Positions 10,010-21,165 of a DNA stretch of 64,000 bases are shown piece after piece (the stretch's first letter is position 1; every line of letters begins with the position of its first letter). The stretch spans positions 1 through 64,000 of the forward strand of contig JABIVC010000007.1 in assembly GCA_018667355.1 (NCBI GenBank), in the 5' to 3' direction. A program made the translations under genes and the position numbers. The notes under the pieces are model-generated. The model saw only the letters and a list, made by a program, of their open reading frames with translations, ran no database searches and had not been told where the DNA came from. This DNA comes from Gammaproteobacteria bacterium. Its GTDB lineage: Bacteria; Pseudomonadota; Gammaproteobacteria; GCA-002705445; GCA-002716945.

Positions 10010-10726
10010 ATGGGTGTTGTTGAATTACTAATAATTATTTTACTATCAATATTTCAATCTATATTTGGTATTGGTTTACTATTGATAGGTACACCAACAT
10101 TTCTCTTGCTTGGTTATAAATTTTTTGATGTCCTTAATATATTACTTCCATTTTCAATAACTATTAGCCTATTACAGGTAATATATAGCAAAAAAGTGAC
10201 TTCTGGTTTTAATAAAAAGATAATTAAATATTGTATACCTGCATTAGTCTTAACATTATATATTTTGCTGAATCATCAAGATGGTATTGATTTCATTTTA
10301 TTAACATCATTAACAATAGTATTATTTTCAATAATAAATTTATCTAAGTTTAAAAATATTATTTTTAACAACGATAGAGATAAGAGGATAAATATAAGTC
10401 TGGTTCTTCTAGGTTTAATACATGGTCTCACAAATCTTGGTGGCAGTTTACTGACTTTAATTAGCACAAATCTAAACAATGAAAAAGAGCAGATGAGATA
10501 TAATATAGCAAGTGGTTATCTGATACTTGGAGTAGTTCAGTTATTATTTATAAATACTTTCTATAAGATATTAATGCCAAGTAATCTATATTATTTATTT
10601 ATCCCTATTGCCAGCTTTTTTGTTGCACAGATTTTTTATCATAAAATAAATAGCAAGTTATTTTCTAATATGCTAAATATAGTCATGCTGATATATGGTG
10701 GATATATATTTATAGATAATTTATAG
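10010..10726 (+). CDS. TauE/SafE family membrane protein
   Basis: Multi-TM protein with LSIFQSIFGIGLLLIGTPTFLLLGY and LIHGLTNLGGSLLTL. Confidence 0.7.
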   Translation: MGVVELLIIILLSIFQSIFGIGLLLIGTPTFLLLGYKFFDVLNILLPFSITISLLQVIYSKKVTSGFNKKIIKYCIPALVLTLYILLNHQDGIDFILLTSLTIVLFSIINLSKFKNIIFNNDRDKRINISLVLLGLIHGLTNLGGSLLTLISTNLNNEKEQMRYNIASGYLILGVVQLLFINTFYKILMPSNLYYLFIPIASFFVAQIFYHKINSKLFSNMLNIVMLIYGGYIFIDNL

Positions 10727-10730
10727 ATTA

Positions 10731-11975
10731 TTATTCTAAGAATCTTTTGATGGCTGGATTAAAAATAAAGTCCTCACTGCGCAAAGGTTTTTTTAAAAAC
10801 AAACCATCTAATGAAACTACTCTGCTGAGAGCAACATACGTTTGACCATGAGCAAAAGCTCCATAATCCATATCTATCATAACATTTTCAAAAGTCTGTC
10901 CCTGGCATTTATGAATGGTAGCTGCCCATGCTAATTTTATGGGGTATTGAGTAAAAGTTGCACTGACTGAAGAACTAATTTTCTTATCTGAAATAATATA
11001 TTCAAACCTCTCCCATGTCTCTGGTTCTAATAAATAAACTTCATCCTTAACTCTAATATGTATCTCTTTTTTGCTCAGTTTATCAATTGTAGCTAATGTA
11101 CCATTTACCCAGTTTTTACTATTTTTAACCAACATCACTTGTGCACCCACTTTCATTCTTAACTCTTCATCGACAGGAGCACCAGAGTATTTTCCATCAA
11201 TTTCTGCATGATATATATATTCTTTTGATGATATATTTTTTAAATTAGAGGCATTAATACTATTAACTTTATAATTATTAGTTGACAATGTTAGGACTTC
11301 TTCAGGGACAATAAAATCATTTTTGACAATACGTTTATTAAAAATCATCAGATCATCATCGTCTAAAGTAGCTTTTCTAGCTCTATCTAATAATGATATA
11401 AGTTTCTTGTCAGATTGTCTGAAAACGTGAGATAGCTCAAACTTAACTAACTCAATCTTATTTATTATATTAGAGTTAAAAAAGAAATAGCCGTCAGGGT
11501 ATAAAGTATTCATGACATCTACTTCATCTTTAGTTATGACAGGAGGAAGTTGATATAAGTCGCCAACAAAAATCATTTGAATTCCACCAAAAGGTTCTTT
11601 ATTTTCTCTAGTCATTTGAAGAGTTAAATCGATAGCATCAATAATATCAGGGCGTAACATAGAAACTTCATCAACAAGGATAGTATCTATCTCTTTAATA
11701 AGTCTTTTATTATAGTGTTTTTTAATTACATCCGGAGTAATGACATGAAATGGAAAATTAAAAAATGAATGAATTGTTTTAGCATTGATATTTAATGCAG
11801 CGATAGCTGTAGGTGCAAGAACTATAAGATTCTTACTTGTTTTTCTTTTTATATAATTAATTAAAGATGATTTTCCTGTTCCAGCTTTTCCTGTGATGAA
11901 TATATTTTTAGTTGAATTTTCAAAGAGTGATATAATTTCATTGAAATCATCATTTAAAATAAAATCATTTTGCAT
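10731..11975 (-). CDS. PIF1-like ATP-dependent DNA helicase
   Basis: FITGKAGTGKSSLINYI (Walker A), ILVDEVSMLRPDI (Walker B), FVGDLYQLPPV, C-terminal AWAATIHKCQGQTFENVMID...YVALSRV. Confidence 0.9.
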   Translation of the reverse strand: MQNDFILNDDFNEIISLFENSTKNIFITGKAGTGKSSLINYIKRKTSKNLIVLAPTAIAALNINAKTIHSFFNFPFHVITPDVIKKHYNKRLIKEIDTILVDEVSMLRPDIIDAIDLTLQMTRENKEPFGGIQMIFVGDLYQLPPVITKDEVDVMNTLYPDGYFFFNSNIINKIELVKFELSHVFRQSDKKLISLLDRARKATLDDDDLMIFNKRIVKNDFIVPEEVLTLSTNNYKVNSINASNLKNISSKEYIYHAEIDGKYSGAPVDEELRMKVGAQVMLVKNSKNWVNGTLATIDKLSKKEIHIRVKDEVYLLEPETWERFEYIISDKKISSSVSATFTQYPIKLAWAATIHKCQGQTFENVMIDMDYGAFAHGQTYVALSRVVSLDGLFLKKPLRSEDFIFNPAIKRFLE

Positions 11976-11976
11976 T

Positions 11977-12360
11977 TTAATGTAATAAAATCTGCAACAT
12001 TTTTGCAAATTCAAAGATAATCAAAAATGTACCTATTAATACACAGAAAAATATTGCTACTATGAGCGGTGGTATAAGTTCCGGTTTAGTATCAGCCAGA
12101 GACTTAATTAAAAGTTTTTCTATAATCTTCTGCAAAGAATATATAATATTTCCAAAAACAATAGCAGAAAATAATGGTCCTAGCACAAAAAAGACAAATG
12201 GTTTCCAAGAATAAACATCAGCAAACCCAACATCGGTAGAATAAATATATAAACTAGACCCAAACCAAAATAATACAGAAATTATTTTAGCATTTTTCTT
12301 AACTTTGCTCTCTTGTAATAACTGCTGAGCTTCCATTCTCTTATTTCTTATTTTACTCAT
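11977..12360 (-). CDS. Hypothetical membrane protein
   Basis: Three hydrophobic segments; between efp and the helicase with short overlaps. Confidence 0.6.
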   Translation of the reverse strand: MSKIRNKRMEAQQLLQESKVKKNAKIISVLFWFGSSLYIYSTDVGFADVYSWKPFVFFVLGPLFSAIVFGNIIYSLQKIIEKLLIKSLADTKPELIPPLIVAIFFCVLIGTFLIIFEFAKMLQILLH

Positions 12361-12923
12361 GATTTAACTCTAGATGCGTATTCACTATTTTCGGTATCAA
12401 TTCGAATCAACTCTCCTTCTTTAATAAAAATAGGAACCATAATCATTTCACCATTTTCCATGACCGCTTCTTTGAGTGTAGATGATACCGTGTCACCCTT
12501 AATTGCATCTATGGTTGACTTAACGGTCAAGTTCACAAATTTAGGTGGGTCCACTTGTATAACATTGTCATTCCATATAGTCACATCACATTCATCGCCA
12601 TCTATTAGCCATTTCTTATTACTATTCAGAATAGACTCATTAACTTCAGACTGCTCATATGAAGTTAAATTCATAAAAAAAAATGAATCACTCTCTTTAT
12701 ACAAAAACTGCATCTTAGTATTCATTACATCTGCTTCATATATGGTTTCGCCAATTTTAATAGTTTTTTCTAATACCTTGCTATTTAGAAGGTTGCGGAT
12801 TCTGACTTTCGTAAATGCTTGTCCCTTACCAGGATTAACAAAACTATTGTCTAATATTAAGTATGGCTCATTATCGATTAGAACTTTATTTCCATTTCTT
12901 AAAAGTGAGGAATTATCAGCCAT
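12357..12923 (-). CDS. efp: Elongation factor P
   Basis: YLILDNSFVNPGKGQAFTKVRIRNLLNSKVLEKTIK; three-domain EF-P length. Confidence 0.95.
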   Translation of the reverse strand: MADNSSLLRNGNKVLIDNEPYLILDNSFVNPGKGQAFTKVRIRNLLNSKVLEKTIKIGETIYEADVMNTKMQFLYKESDSFFFMNLTSYEQSEVNESILNSNKKWLIDGDECDVTIWNDNVIQVDPPKFVNLTVKSTIDAIKGDTVSSTLKEAVMENGEMIMVPIFIKEGELIRIDTENSEYASRVKS

Positions 12924-13837
12924 TAACTTGTTTGCTGTTTTGAATATGTAGCAATATTAGTTTGCTGTAATCTCTCAATTCTCTCAGATAAAGGTGGGTG
13001 AGAAGAAAAGTATTTTTGAAAAAAAGATTTTTTTCCTTGATTAGATATTCCAAATGCTAACATTTGATCAGGTAGTTTTGCGGATGAATGCTTGGCTAAT
13101 GCACGCAGCGAAGCTATCATAGCTTCTTTTGATGTTAATTCAGCACCACCTTGATCAGCACGATACTCTCTTTGTCTTGAATACCACATTACTATTGTTG
13201 AAGCGAGTATTCCAAGTACAACTTGAGCAAAAATTACAGTAAAAAAATAACCTATCCCATAACCTCTCTCATTCTTCAGTATAACCCTATCTACAAAATG
13301 ACCAATCACTCTAGAAAAGAAAATTACAAATGCATTTACAATTCCTTGAATTAGAGTGAGAGTTACCATATCACCATTAGCAACATGACTCATCTCATGT
13401 CCAATAACAGCCTCAATCTCCTCTCTATTCATATTACTTATTAGCCCAGAACTAAGAGCTACTAGAGAATTATTTTTAGATGAACCAGTGGCAAAAGCAT
13501 TTGGACCAGCTGATTGAAAAACACCAATTTCTGGAACTTTAATATTAAGGATATTTGCTTGTCGCTTAACAACCATTAGAAACCATTTTTCAAAATCATT
13601 TGAAGGACTGGTGATTACTTGAACTCCAGCCATCTTTTTTGCCATCCATTTAGACATATACAAAGAAATAAATGAGCCACCCATACCAAAAACAAGGGAG
13701 AATATCATCAGTGAATCATAATCAAGATCAACTCCATTGCTTTGCAAGATACCAGTAAAACCTGTTAGTGATAAAAATATGCTCAAAACTAACAATATTG
13801 CAATATTTGTTACTATAAAAAATAAGATTCTTTTCAT
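12923..13837 (-). CDS. htpX: Protease HtpX
   Basis: EEIEAVIGHEMSHVANGDMVTLTLIQG, YSRQREYRADQGGAEL, FSSHPPLSERI. Start at MKRILFF. Confidence 0.95.
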   Translation of the reverse strand: MKRILFFIVTNIAILLVLSIFLSLTGFTGILQSNGVDLDYDSLMIFSLVFGMGGSFISLYMSKWMAKKMAGVQVITSPSNDFEKWFLMVVKRQANILNIKVPEIGVFQSAGPNAFATGSSKNNSLVALSSGLISNMNREEIEAVIGHEMSHVANGDMVTLTLIQGIVNAFVIFFSRVIGHFVDRVILKNERGYGIGYFFTVIFAQVVLGILASTIVMWYSRQREYRADQGGAELTSKEAMIASLRALAKHSSAKLPDQMLAFGISNQGKKSFFQKYFSSHPPLSERIERLQQTNIATYSKQQTS

Positions 13838-13847
13838 ATATTTCCCT

Positions 13848-16106
13848 CTACTCAATATTATAGGTTGTTTTGACTTTTTCAAGCAAAAACTTTTTATCAA
13901 TTTTCTTCCCTCTTCTACTTCTTTCCATTATAAAAGCCTTGAGACCATCAAAATTAATTATACGTTTTCTATTTGAATCATAAGAAAAACTTAAGGATTG
14001 CCCTTTTTTTAAAACAGTAGAAAATATGATGGTTTCATCACTTGCCTTAGGTATGTTGATCAACTTAACACCCCTTCCTTTTGATAGAATTGGTATATTT
14101 TTAATCTCACTAATCAACATATACCCAGCGCTAGTTATTATCAGATAATATAAGTCTGTATCAAGATCTACAGTTACTGATTTTACAGCCAAAGAATCTT
14201 TTGTGCGAAGTAATGTTTTACCTTTTTTATTCTTTACAAATAGATCCTCTTGTAGGCAAATAAATCCATAGCCACGATCAGACATAGTAAGAATAGATAA
14301 TTTTTTTGTCAAAAGATGCATGCCAATTATTGATATACCATCCTGTATCTGGAAATATTTACTGAGGGGTTCACCTTGACCTCGAGATATGGCTATTTTA
14401 GAATAGTCCAAATTATAAACAAAGCCTAGTTGATCTAAAAAGACCAAAGGTTTATCCATATATCCTTTTTCATGCAAAAGATAATCATCTCCAGTTTTAA
14501 AACTTAAGCGGTTAACGTCTATATCATGTCCTTTAGAATATTTAATCCATCCATTCTTAGATAAAATTGCTGTTACTGGGTCATTGCTCACAGTAACTTG
14601 AACCTCAATAGCTTTGGCGGGAGAAATATTAGTTATCTTTGTTTGTCTCGCTCGAGAAAATGACTCTAAAACTTCTAGTAATTCATCTTTCAGATACTTA
14701 TTAAGCTTAGCTTTTGATTTTAATATTGCAGATAATCTTTTTTCATTCTCACTCAGCTCTTTGAGTTCTATAATTATATTTTTTTCCTGAATTTTAGCTA
14801 AGCTTCTAATCTTTATATTAATAATAGCTTCATACTGCATCTCAGTGAATTTAAACATCTTAATGAGGATTTTTTTAGGGTTATCCTCATTTCTTATAAT
14901 TTTAATAATTTTATCTAAATTATTATATACAATGATATAAGCATTTAAAATATGTATACGTTTTTGTATTTTTTCTAATTCCCAAGATAGTTTATTTGTA
15001 ATAGTAGTCAATCTATATTTTATCCACTCTGACAAAATTATTTTCAAGTTTTTTACTTGTGGCTTGCCATCTAATCCAATCATATTGAGATTTACTCTAA
15101 GACTTTTCTCTAAATCTGTTGTAAAAAAGAAATGCGACATGATTGTACCTGCATCATGACTTCTTCCTTTGGTCTTCAGTATAATCCTGACGGGATTATC
15201 TTGGTCAGACGCATCCATAACACTATCAATAAATGTGGACTTTTTTAAAAATATCTGTTCTTGAATTTGTTCAATTATTTTATTGGTATTAGCTTGATAT
15301 GGTATTGAGTTTATGATTATTTCTTTTCCTTTAACTTTGTAAGTGGCGCGAATTTTTATATTTCCAGTTCCATTTAGATATATACTATCCAGCTCCGATT
15401 CATTTAATACAATTTCTCCCTGTGTAGGAAAGTCAGGGCCAATAACAAATTTTCTCAGATCCTCGATAGATAGCTTTGGATTATCAATTAACTTAATCGC
15501 TGCTTTTATTACTTCCGAAAGATTGTGAGATGGAATATCCGTAGACATTCCTACAGCTATACCTGAACTACCATTTATTAGAATATTCGGTATTTTTGAT
15601 GGTAAAGTTTTGGGTTCATTAAGAGTACCATCAAAATTAGGTGACCATTTAACCGTGCCCATATTTATCTCATCAAGAAATAATTGGGAAAACATTGTGA
15701 GTCTTGATTCGGTATATCTCATAGCGGCGAAGGACTTCGGATCATCTTGCGTGCCCCAATTACCCTGGCCTTCAATGAATGTATGATTATAAGAAAAGTC
15801 TTGTGCTAGCATGACCATAGCCTCATAACATGCAGTATCTCCATGAGGATGAAATTTACCTAATACATCACCAATTGTTCTTGCAGATTTTTTGAACTTA
15901 GAAGTATAGTTTAGAGATAATTCATTCATGGCATAAAGTATCCTTCTCTGGACAGGTTTTAATCCATCGGATATATGAGGTAGTGCTCTATCTAATATTA
16001 CATACATCGAATAATTCAAATATGCTTCTTCTGAAAAATCTTTTATAGGTAATCGCTCTAATGACTTATCTGATTCTTTGATAATTTTTTCTAGGTCTAT
16101 ATCCAT
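13848..16106 (-). CDS. parC: DNA topoisomerase IV subunit A
   Basis: [57 protein letters not shown]. Confidence 0.95.
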   Translation of the reverse strand: MDIDLEKIIKESDKSLERLPIKDFSEEAYLNYSMYVILDRALPHISDGLKPVQRRILYAMNELSLNYTSKFKKSARTIGDVLGKFHPHGDTACYEAMVMLAQDFSYNHTFIEGQGNWGTQDDPKSFAAMRYTESRLTMFSQLFLDEINMGTVKWSPNFDGTLNEPKTLPSKIPNILINGSSGIAVGMSTDIPSHNLSEVIKAAIKLIDNPKLSIEDLRKFVIGPDFPTQGEIVLNESELDSIYLNGTGNIKIRATYKVKGKEIIINSIPYQANTNKIIEQIQEQIFLKKSTFIDSVMDASDQDNPVRIILKTKGRSHDAGTIMSHFFFTTDLEKSLRVNLNMIGLDGKPQVKNLKIILSEWIKYRLTTITNKLSWELEKIQKRIHILNAYIIVYNNLDKIIKIIRNEDNPKKILIKMFKFTEMQYEAIINIKIRSLAKIQEKNIIIELKELSENEKRLSAILKSKAKLNKYLKDELLEVLESFSRARQTKITNISPAKAIEVQVTVSNDPVTAILSKNGWIKYSKGHDIDVNRLSFKTGDDYLLHEKGYMDKPLVFLDQLGFVYNLDYSKIAISRGQGEPLSKYFQIQDGISIIGMHLLTKKLSILTMSDRGYGFICLQEDLFVKNKKGKTLLRTKDSLAVKSVTVDLDTDLYYLIITSAGYMLISEIKNIPILSKGRGVKLINIPKASDETIIFSTVLKKGQSLSFSYDSNRKRIINFDGLKAFIMERSRRGKKIDKKFLLEKVKTTYNIE

Positions 16107-16109
16107 AAT

Positions 16110-18011
16110 TTAGTCTATCTTTGCAAGATCTCCTTTTTTCTCCAGCCATGCCTTTCTTTCTGAAGATTTCTTTTTTGACAATAACATATCCATTAAAGAT
16201 TTATCTTTATTGCTAGAAGATAAAGTTAACTCAACAAGCTTTCTTGTCTTTTTTGATAAAGTTGTATCTCTCAATTGAGTAGGGTTCATTTCACCTAGAC
16301 CTTTAAATCTTGTTATTGAAACCGATGAATCCTTTTCGTTTAGCTTGAGCTTCTTTAAAAGTGATTTTTTCTCAGCTTCATCAATTACATAGTGTGTTTC
16401 CTTTTTATAATCAATTCTAAAAAGTGGTGGTTTAGATATATAAATATGTCCAGCCTCTACTAAAGGGTAAAAATGCTTATAAAACAAAGCTGCTAATAAT
16501 GTTGCAATATGCAAGCCATCTGAATCAGCATCTGCTAAAACGCATATTTTTCCATAGCGCAGTTTTGATATATCGTCCGACCCTGGTACCACACCAATAG
16601 ATGTACTAATATCCTTAACCTCTTTTGATTCTAATATTTTCGCAGATGATAGTTCCCATGTGTTCAGTATCTTGCCCCTTAGAGGTAATATAGCTTGATA
16701 TGTTCTATCTCTGGCTTGTTTGGCAGATCCGCCAGCAGAATCACCCTCTACTAGAAAAAGTTCTGTAACTTTAATATCTTTTAATGTGCAATCAGATAGA
16801 CGGCTTGGAAGTAAGACTGAGCGTGCATTTATTTTCTTTGAATCAGAGTTAGATGATAAAATACGCACCTGAGCATTCTTGATGGCTAACTCAGCAAGCT
16901 TTTCACCTGCATCAGAGTGCTTATTTAGCCATAATGCAAACTTATCTTTTAACTGCGATGTCAATGATGCGAGTAGATGATTGGATTGCAGCTTACCTTT
17001 AGTTTGTCCGGAAAACTGTGGGTTGCTCATTTTAAATGACAAAATAAATGATACATTTTTCCAAATATCTTCTGGTGATAGTTTTATATTTCTAGGTAGA
17101 AGATTTCTGCGATCACAAAATTCTCTCATTGAATCTATTAATCCTGTTCTAAAAGCATTTACATGAGTCCCACCATACATTGTTGGTATTAAATTTACAT
17201 AACTCTCCTGTAGAGGTTCAGTTGACTCCGGTAACCATATTGCAGACCAATCTAAGACATACGTGTCTCCATCGATCGTACCATGATATGTACCATTTGG
17301 TAAATAATCAGTGGATGGGGTATTGGCGCCAATGAGGTAATCACTGAGACTACCATCGTGATAAAATTCTTGTGTTCCTGATCCATGCTTTTCATCAATT
17401 AACTTCAGTTTTAACTTTGGTTGAAGTATTGATTTGGCTTTAACTAAATGGCTTAATTCTTGAATATTAATATCTAAGCTATCAAAATATTCAGGATTTG
17501 CTTTGAAAGTAATTATGGTTCCTTGTTTTTTAGAAGATGTTTTTTTTGAGGACTTGAGACCTTTTAGAAGTTTCCCATTTTTAAAAGACATTGAATATTC
17601 TTTTGAATCACCCAATCTAGATATCTGTAACATTAAAGATTCTGATAAAGCATTAACAACAGAAACTCCTACGCCATGGAGACCTCCAGAATATTTATAA
17701 TTTTTTTCTGAAAACTTTGCACCAGAATGTAGATTAGTCATTATAACTTCGACACCAGAAACTTTATGCTTAGGATGTGGGTCAACTGGCATACCTCTTC
17801 CATTATCATCAACTGTAATTAAATTGTTATCATGAAGATGTATGATGATTTCATTACAATGACCTGATATCGCTTCATCAACACTATTGTCAATTAATTC
17901 TTGAACTAAATGATTAGGATTAGTTGTATCAGTATACATACCAGGTCTCTTCTGAACTGGCTCTATACCTTTGAGGACTTCAATATCTGATGATGTATAT
18001 TTTTTTTTCAC
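16110..18011 (-). CDS. parE: DNA topoisomerase IV subunit B
   Basis: QELIDNSVDEAISGHCNEI, TDDNGRGMPVD-type motif, LFLVEGDSAGGSAKQARDR, FKGLGEMNPTQL. Confidence 0.95.
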   Translation of the reverse strand: MKKKYTSSDIEVLKGIEPVQKRPGMYTDTTNPNHLVQELIDNSVDEAISGHCNEIIIHLHDNNLITVDDNGRGMPVDPHPKHKVSGVEVIMTNLHSGAKFSEKNYKYSGGLHGVGVSVVNALSESLMLQISRLGDSKEYSMSFKNGKLLKGLKSSKKTSSKKQGTIITFKANPEYFDSLDINIQELSHLVKAKSILQPKLKLKLIDEKHGSGTQEFYHDGSLSDYLIGANTPSTDYLPNGTYHGTIDGDTYVLDWSAIWLPESTEPLQESYVNLIPTMYGGTHVNAFRTGLIDSMREFCDRRNLLPRNIKLSPEDIWKNVSFILSFKMSNPQFSGQTKGKLQSNHLLASLTSQLKDKFALWLNKHSDAGEKLAELAIKNAQVRILSSNSDSKKINARSVLLPSRLSDCTLKDIKVTELFLVEGDSAGGSAKQARDRTYQAILPLRGKILNTWELSSAKILESKEVKDISTSIGVVPGSDDISKLRYGKICVLADADSDGLHIATLLAALFYKHFYPLVEAGHIYISKPPLFRIDYKKETHYVIDEAEKKSLLKKLKLNEKDSSVSITRFKGLGEMNPTQLRDTTLSKKTRKLVELTLSSSNKDKSLMDMLLSKKKSSERKAWLEKKGDLAKID

Positions 18012-18062
18012 TATGATGATGTATAATTAAAATCATATTACTATATATACACGAGAATATAA

Positions 18063-19505
18063 ATGAATTATGTATTTTATGATTTTGAAACCACTGGATT
18101 AGATACCAAGTTTAGTCAACCCATACAAATAGCCGCTGTATGTCTTGATTCAAATTTCAATGAATTAGATAGAATGGATGAAAAATGTAAACTTAAAGAC
18201 GGTATAATTCCACATCCTTCAGCCATGCTAGTAACAAAAGTTCCTATTAATCTTCTGAAAAATGGACAATCCTTTTATGACATGATGGATTATGTCTACG
18301 ATAAATTTAAGTCATGGGGGCCAGCAATATTTATTGGCTATAATAGCATGAGATTTGATGAAGAAATTCTTAGAAGTAGTTTTTTTCAGTCCTTACATGA
18401 CCCATATCTTACTAATACAAATAAGAATTTAAGAACTGACTTATTTAAAATTATCTTAGGACTAGTAGCTTTAGATAATACTATTATAAAGATTCCAATT
18501 ACTGAAAAAACAAAAAAGCCTTCATTCAAGCTTGAATTAATTGCAAATGAAAATGGAATTGAACATATTAAAGCCCATGATGCATTGAGTGATGTTTATG
18601 CAACTATAGATGTAGCAAAAATAATAAGAGAAAAGGCCCCAGATTATTGGGATGAATGCATGAAAACAATCAGCCCAAGAGGCTTAATAGAATATATTGA
18701 TACAAATGATTTTTTCTATGCTGCTCCTGAACATGGTGCGGCAAATATAACATATAAACCCATATCCTTTTTGACAAGTAATCCAAATAATCATAAAGAG
18801 TTAGCATTTTTTGATCTGAATAATGACCCTAAGACATATCATGAGGCAGGTATATCAAAAATTACTTCAATGATAGAAAGCCGACAAAAGGTTATTAGAT
18901 TATACCAAGCAAATAAATCTCCAATTATTTTGAGCTCAGATTTTATGAGCTCATCAGGTATTTTTAAAGACGATGAAATTCATAAATTCAAAGAAAAATC
19001 TGAGGAATTAAGTATATATGATGATTTTATTGAAAAAGTTAATTTTGCATTAGTTGAACGATATGATGATTTTCAGATTACAAGAGAACCATCTGAATTC
19101 CTAGAAGGTCAAATATATAATGCTGGCTTCTATAGCTCCATAGATAAAGAAAAAATTAATCTATTTAAAAACTGTGATAATCCAAAAGAAAAATATATTA
19201 TTTCAAAAGAATTTCAAGATCGCAGACTAAGAGAGATTAGTTATAGAGTATTATTTTCTGAGTCACCTAATGTCTTTTCTGATCAAGAATTATTAGATAG
19301 AAAAAGATTTATAGCTGATAAAGTATTTTGTACAGAAGAAAAAGTAAAATGGTGTACGCTTGAGAGAGCTAAAAATGAAATTCAATCGATTAAGGAAAAA
19401 GACAGTAATAAGGATCAAGTATCTTACATAAAAGAAATTGAAAACTATCTGCAAGCAGAAGAAAAAAGATATGAGTCTTACTTATCTGGAGACATTTCTG
19501 TTTAA
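18063..19505 (+). CDS. sbcB: Exodeoxyribonuclease I
   Basis: FYDFETTGLDTKFSQPIQIAAV, FIGYNSMRFDEEILR, AHDALSDVYATI; length about 480 aa. Confidence 0.95.
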   Translation: MNYVFYDFETTGLDTKFSQPIQIAAVCLDSNFNELDRMDEKCKLKDGIIPHPSAMLVTKVPINLLKNGQSFYDMMDYVYDKFKSWGPAIFIGYNSMRFDEEILRSSFFQSLHDPYLTNTNKNLRTDLFKIILGLVALDNTIIKIPITEKTKKPSFKLELIANENGIEHIKAHDALSDVYATIDVAKIIREKAPDYWDECMKTISPRGLIEYIDTNDFFYAAPEHGAANITYKPISFLTSNPNNHKELAFFDLNNDPKTYHEAGISKITSMIESRQKVIRLYQANKSPIILSSDFMSSSGIFKDDEIHKFKEKSEELSIYDDFIEKVNFALVERYDDFQITREPSEFLEGQIYNAGFYSSIDKEKINLFKNCDNPKEKYIISKEFQDRRLREISYRVLFSESPNVFSDQELLDRKRFIADKVFCTEEKVKWCTLERAKNEIQSIKEKDSNKDQVSYIKEIENYLQAEEKRYESYLSGDISV

Positions 19506-20198
19506 TATGCTTAAAATCCTCTCTGCTGTCACATATCCCGGTATCACGAACCCATCTTTCATGAAAATCATTGGGGTTCCATTGACTTTCAAATCACGAG
19601 CTATAAAATAATTATCTGCAATAGGGTTTTGACAAGACTTACTCTTTACGAAATTATTATCGAAAGCCCTATTTAATGCTTCTTTCCGATCCTTAGAACA
19701 CCATATAGAAACCATATCAGTATAAGCATCATCATCATTCCCATTCCGTGAAAATAATACATAACGAATTTCTATATGATTCTCCAATAAGTTATCTATT
19801 TCATTATGTAATTTCTGGCAATACGGGCATGAGGTATCTGTAAAAATAGTTATGCTATGCTCAGTTTTTTCCGGCTTGTATACAATAGTATTTAAAGCAC
19901 TTATATTAGAAAGATACTCTACTCTCTCTTTCTTTAATCTGTCCTCTGTTAAATTACTACCAGTTTTGAAATCAATAATACTTCCCATGATAAGATGTTT
20001 AAAGTCAGACGTAAGGTAATATAATTCATCTTGAATTGTAATCTCAAAAAATGAATTACTTATCTTTTCTATGGAATCTATCCTGATATTTGGATATTTT
20101 TCCTCCATAGCTTTTTTAGCATCATCAGTGCTGTGTTCAGCCATAGAACAAGAAGTTATAATAAATGCTATAAATAGAGTTAAAAATATCTTATACAT
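19482..20198 (-). CDS. dsbC: Thiol:disulfide interchange protein DsbC family
   Basis: Signal peptide; FTDTSCPYCQKLHNEI active site; NGTPMIFMKDG. Confidence 0.9.
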   Translation of the reverse strand: MYKIFLTLFIAFIITSCSMAEHSTDDAKKAMEEKYPNIRIDSIEKISNSFFEITIQDELYYLTSDFKHLIMGSIIDFKTGSNLTEDRLKKERVEYLSNISALNTIVYKPEKTEHSITIFTDTSCPYCQKLHNEIDNLLENHIEIRYVLFSRNGNDDDAYTDMVSIWCSKDRKEALNRAFDNNFVKSKSCQNPIADNYFIARDLKVNGTPMIFMKDGFVIPGYVTAERILSILNRNVSR

Positions 20199-20202
20199 AT
20201 AA

Positions 20203-21102
20203 CTATCCTCTCGGGTGAAATTTATTATGAAACTTAATCAGTCTTTCTTTAGCTACATGAGTATAGATTTGGGTAGTAGACAAACTTGTATGCCCCAGTA
20301 ACATCTGAACAGATCTTAGGTCAGCCCCATGATTGAGTAAGTGGGTGGCGAAAGCATGCCTCAAAGAATGCGGAGATATAGTTTTATCTTTCAATGATTT
20401 TTTTGAATATCCCACTATCATGGTCCAGCAGAATTTTCTTGAAATCTGTCTACCTCTGTTACTTAAAAAGATAAAAAGATTATCATCATGAGTAACTAAA
20501 TCAACTCTCTCTGAATCAATATAACTTTTAAGCCATGTAAGCGCAGTTTCTCCAATAGGGATTATCCTTTCTTTCCCACCCTTTCCTAGAACTCTTATTA
20601 TGCCTCTAGTCATGTCAACTTGATTAAGCTTTAAATCAGTCAACTCAGATATCCTGAGTCCTGTCGCATATAATAACTCTAAAATTGTTTTATCTCTTTT
20701 GCCTTGAGGTGTTGTACAATCTGGTGCATTCAAAAGTTTTTCAACATCTTGTTCACTAAGGTTTACTGGAAGTTTTCTACCAATTTTGGGTGACTCAATT
20801 AACTCACTCGGGTTAACTTTTACAACATTAGTATATGTAAGCCAATTATAAAAACCTTTTATTGCAGATAAGGCTCTATTAATAGAAGAAGATGAAATAC
20901 CGCGATCTATCTTATCAGCTAGATAGGAATTTAAATCTATTTCACTGCAAGTTTTAATATCTATATTTTTGGCAGATAGCCACTTCTCTAATTGCTGAAG
21001 ATCTGATGCATAAGAATCTATGGTATTTTTTGAGAGTCCTTTCTCAACCCATATGGAATCACAATAGTTATCAATAATATTGTTATTTGAGCTATTCTGC
21101 AT
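20203..21102 (-). CDS. xerD: Tyrosine recombinase XerD
   Basis: LLYATGLRISELTDLK, HSLRHAFATHLLNHGADLRSVQMLLGHTSLSTTQIYTHV. Confidence 0.95.
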   Translation of the reverse strand: MQNSSNNNIIDNYCDSIWVEKGLSKNTIDSYASDLQQLEKWLSAKNIDIKTCSEIDLNSYLADKIDRGISSSSINRALSAIKGFYNWLTYTNVVKVNPSELIESPKIGRKLPVNLSEQDVEKLLNAPDCTTPQGKRDKTILELLYATGLRISELTDLKLNQVDMTRGIIRVLGKGGKERIIPIGETALTWLKSYIDSERVDLVTHDDNLFIFLSNRGRQISRKFCWTMIVGYSKKSLKDKTISPHSLRHAFATHLLNHGADLRSVQMLLGHTSLSTTQIYTHVAKERLIKFHNKFHPRG

Positions 21103-21165
21103 ATACTATATTCATAAGATTAGTAATTATTGTACTATGATTTAAAAATAATAGTAAAGAAACGC

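Noticed and set aside
12460-12951. 163-aa plus ORF antisense to efp
   Set aside because: Shadow ORF of efp, whose motifs are clear.
13848-13900. Overlap of the ORF-track htpX start with parC
   Set aside because: Explained by over-extended start; MKRILFF at 13837 removes the overlap.
20203-21102. XerD-like recombinase as a sign of a mobile element or integron
   Set aside because: Housekeeping XerD beside dsbC with no flanking repeats, att sites or cassette genes.
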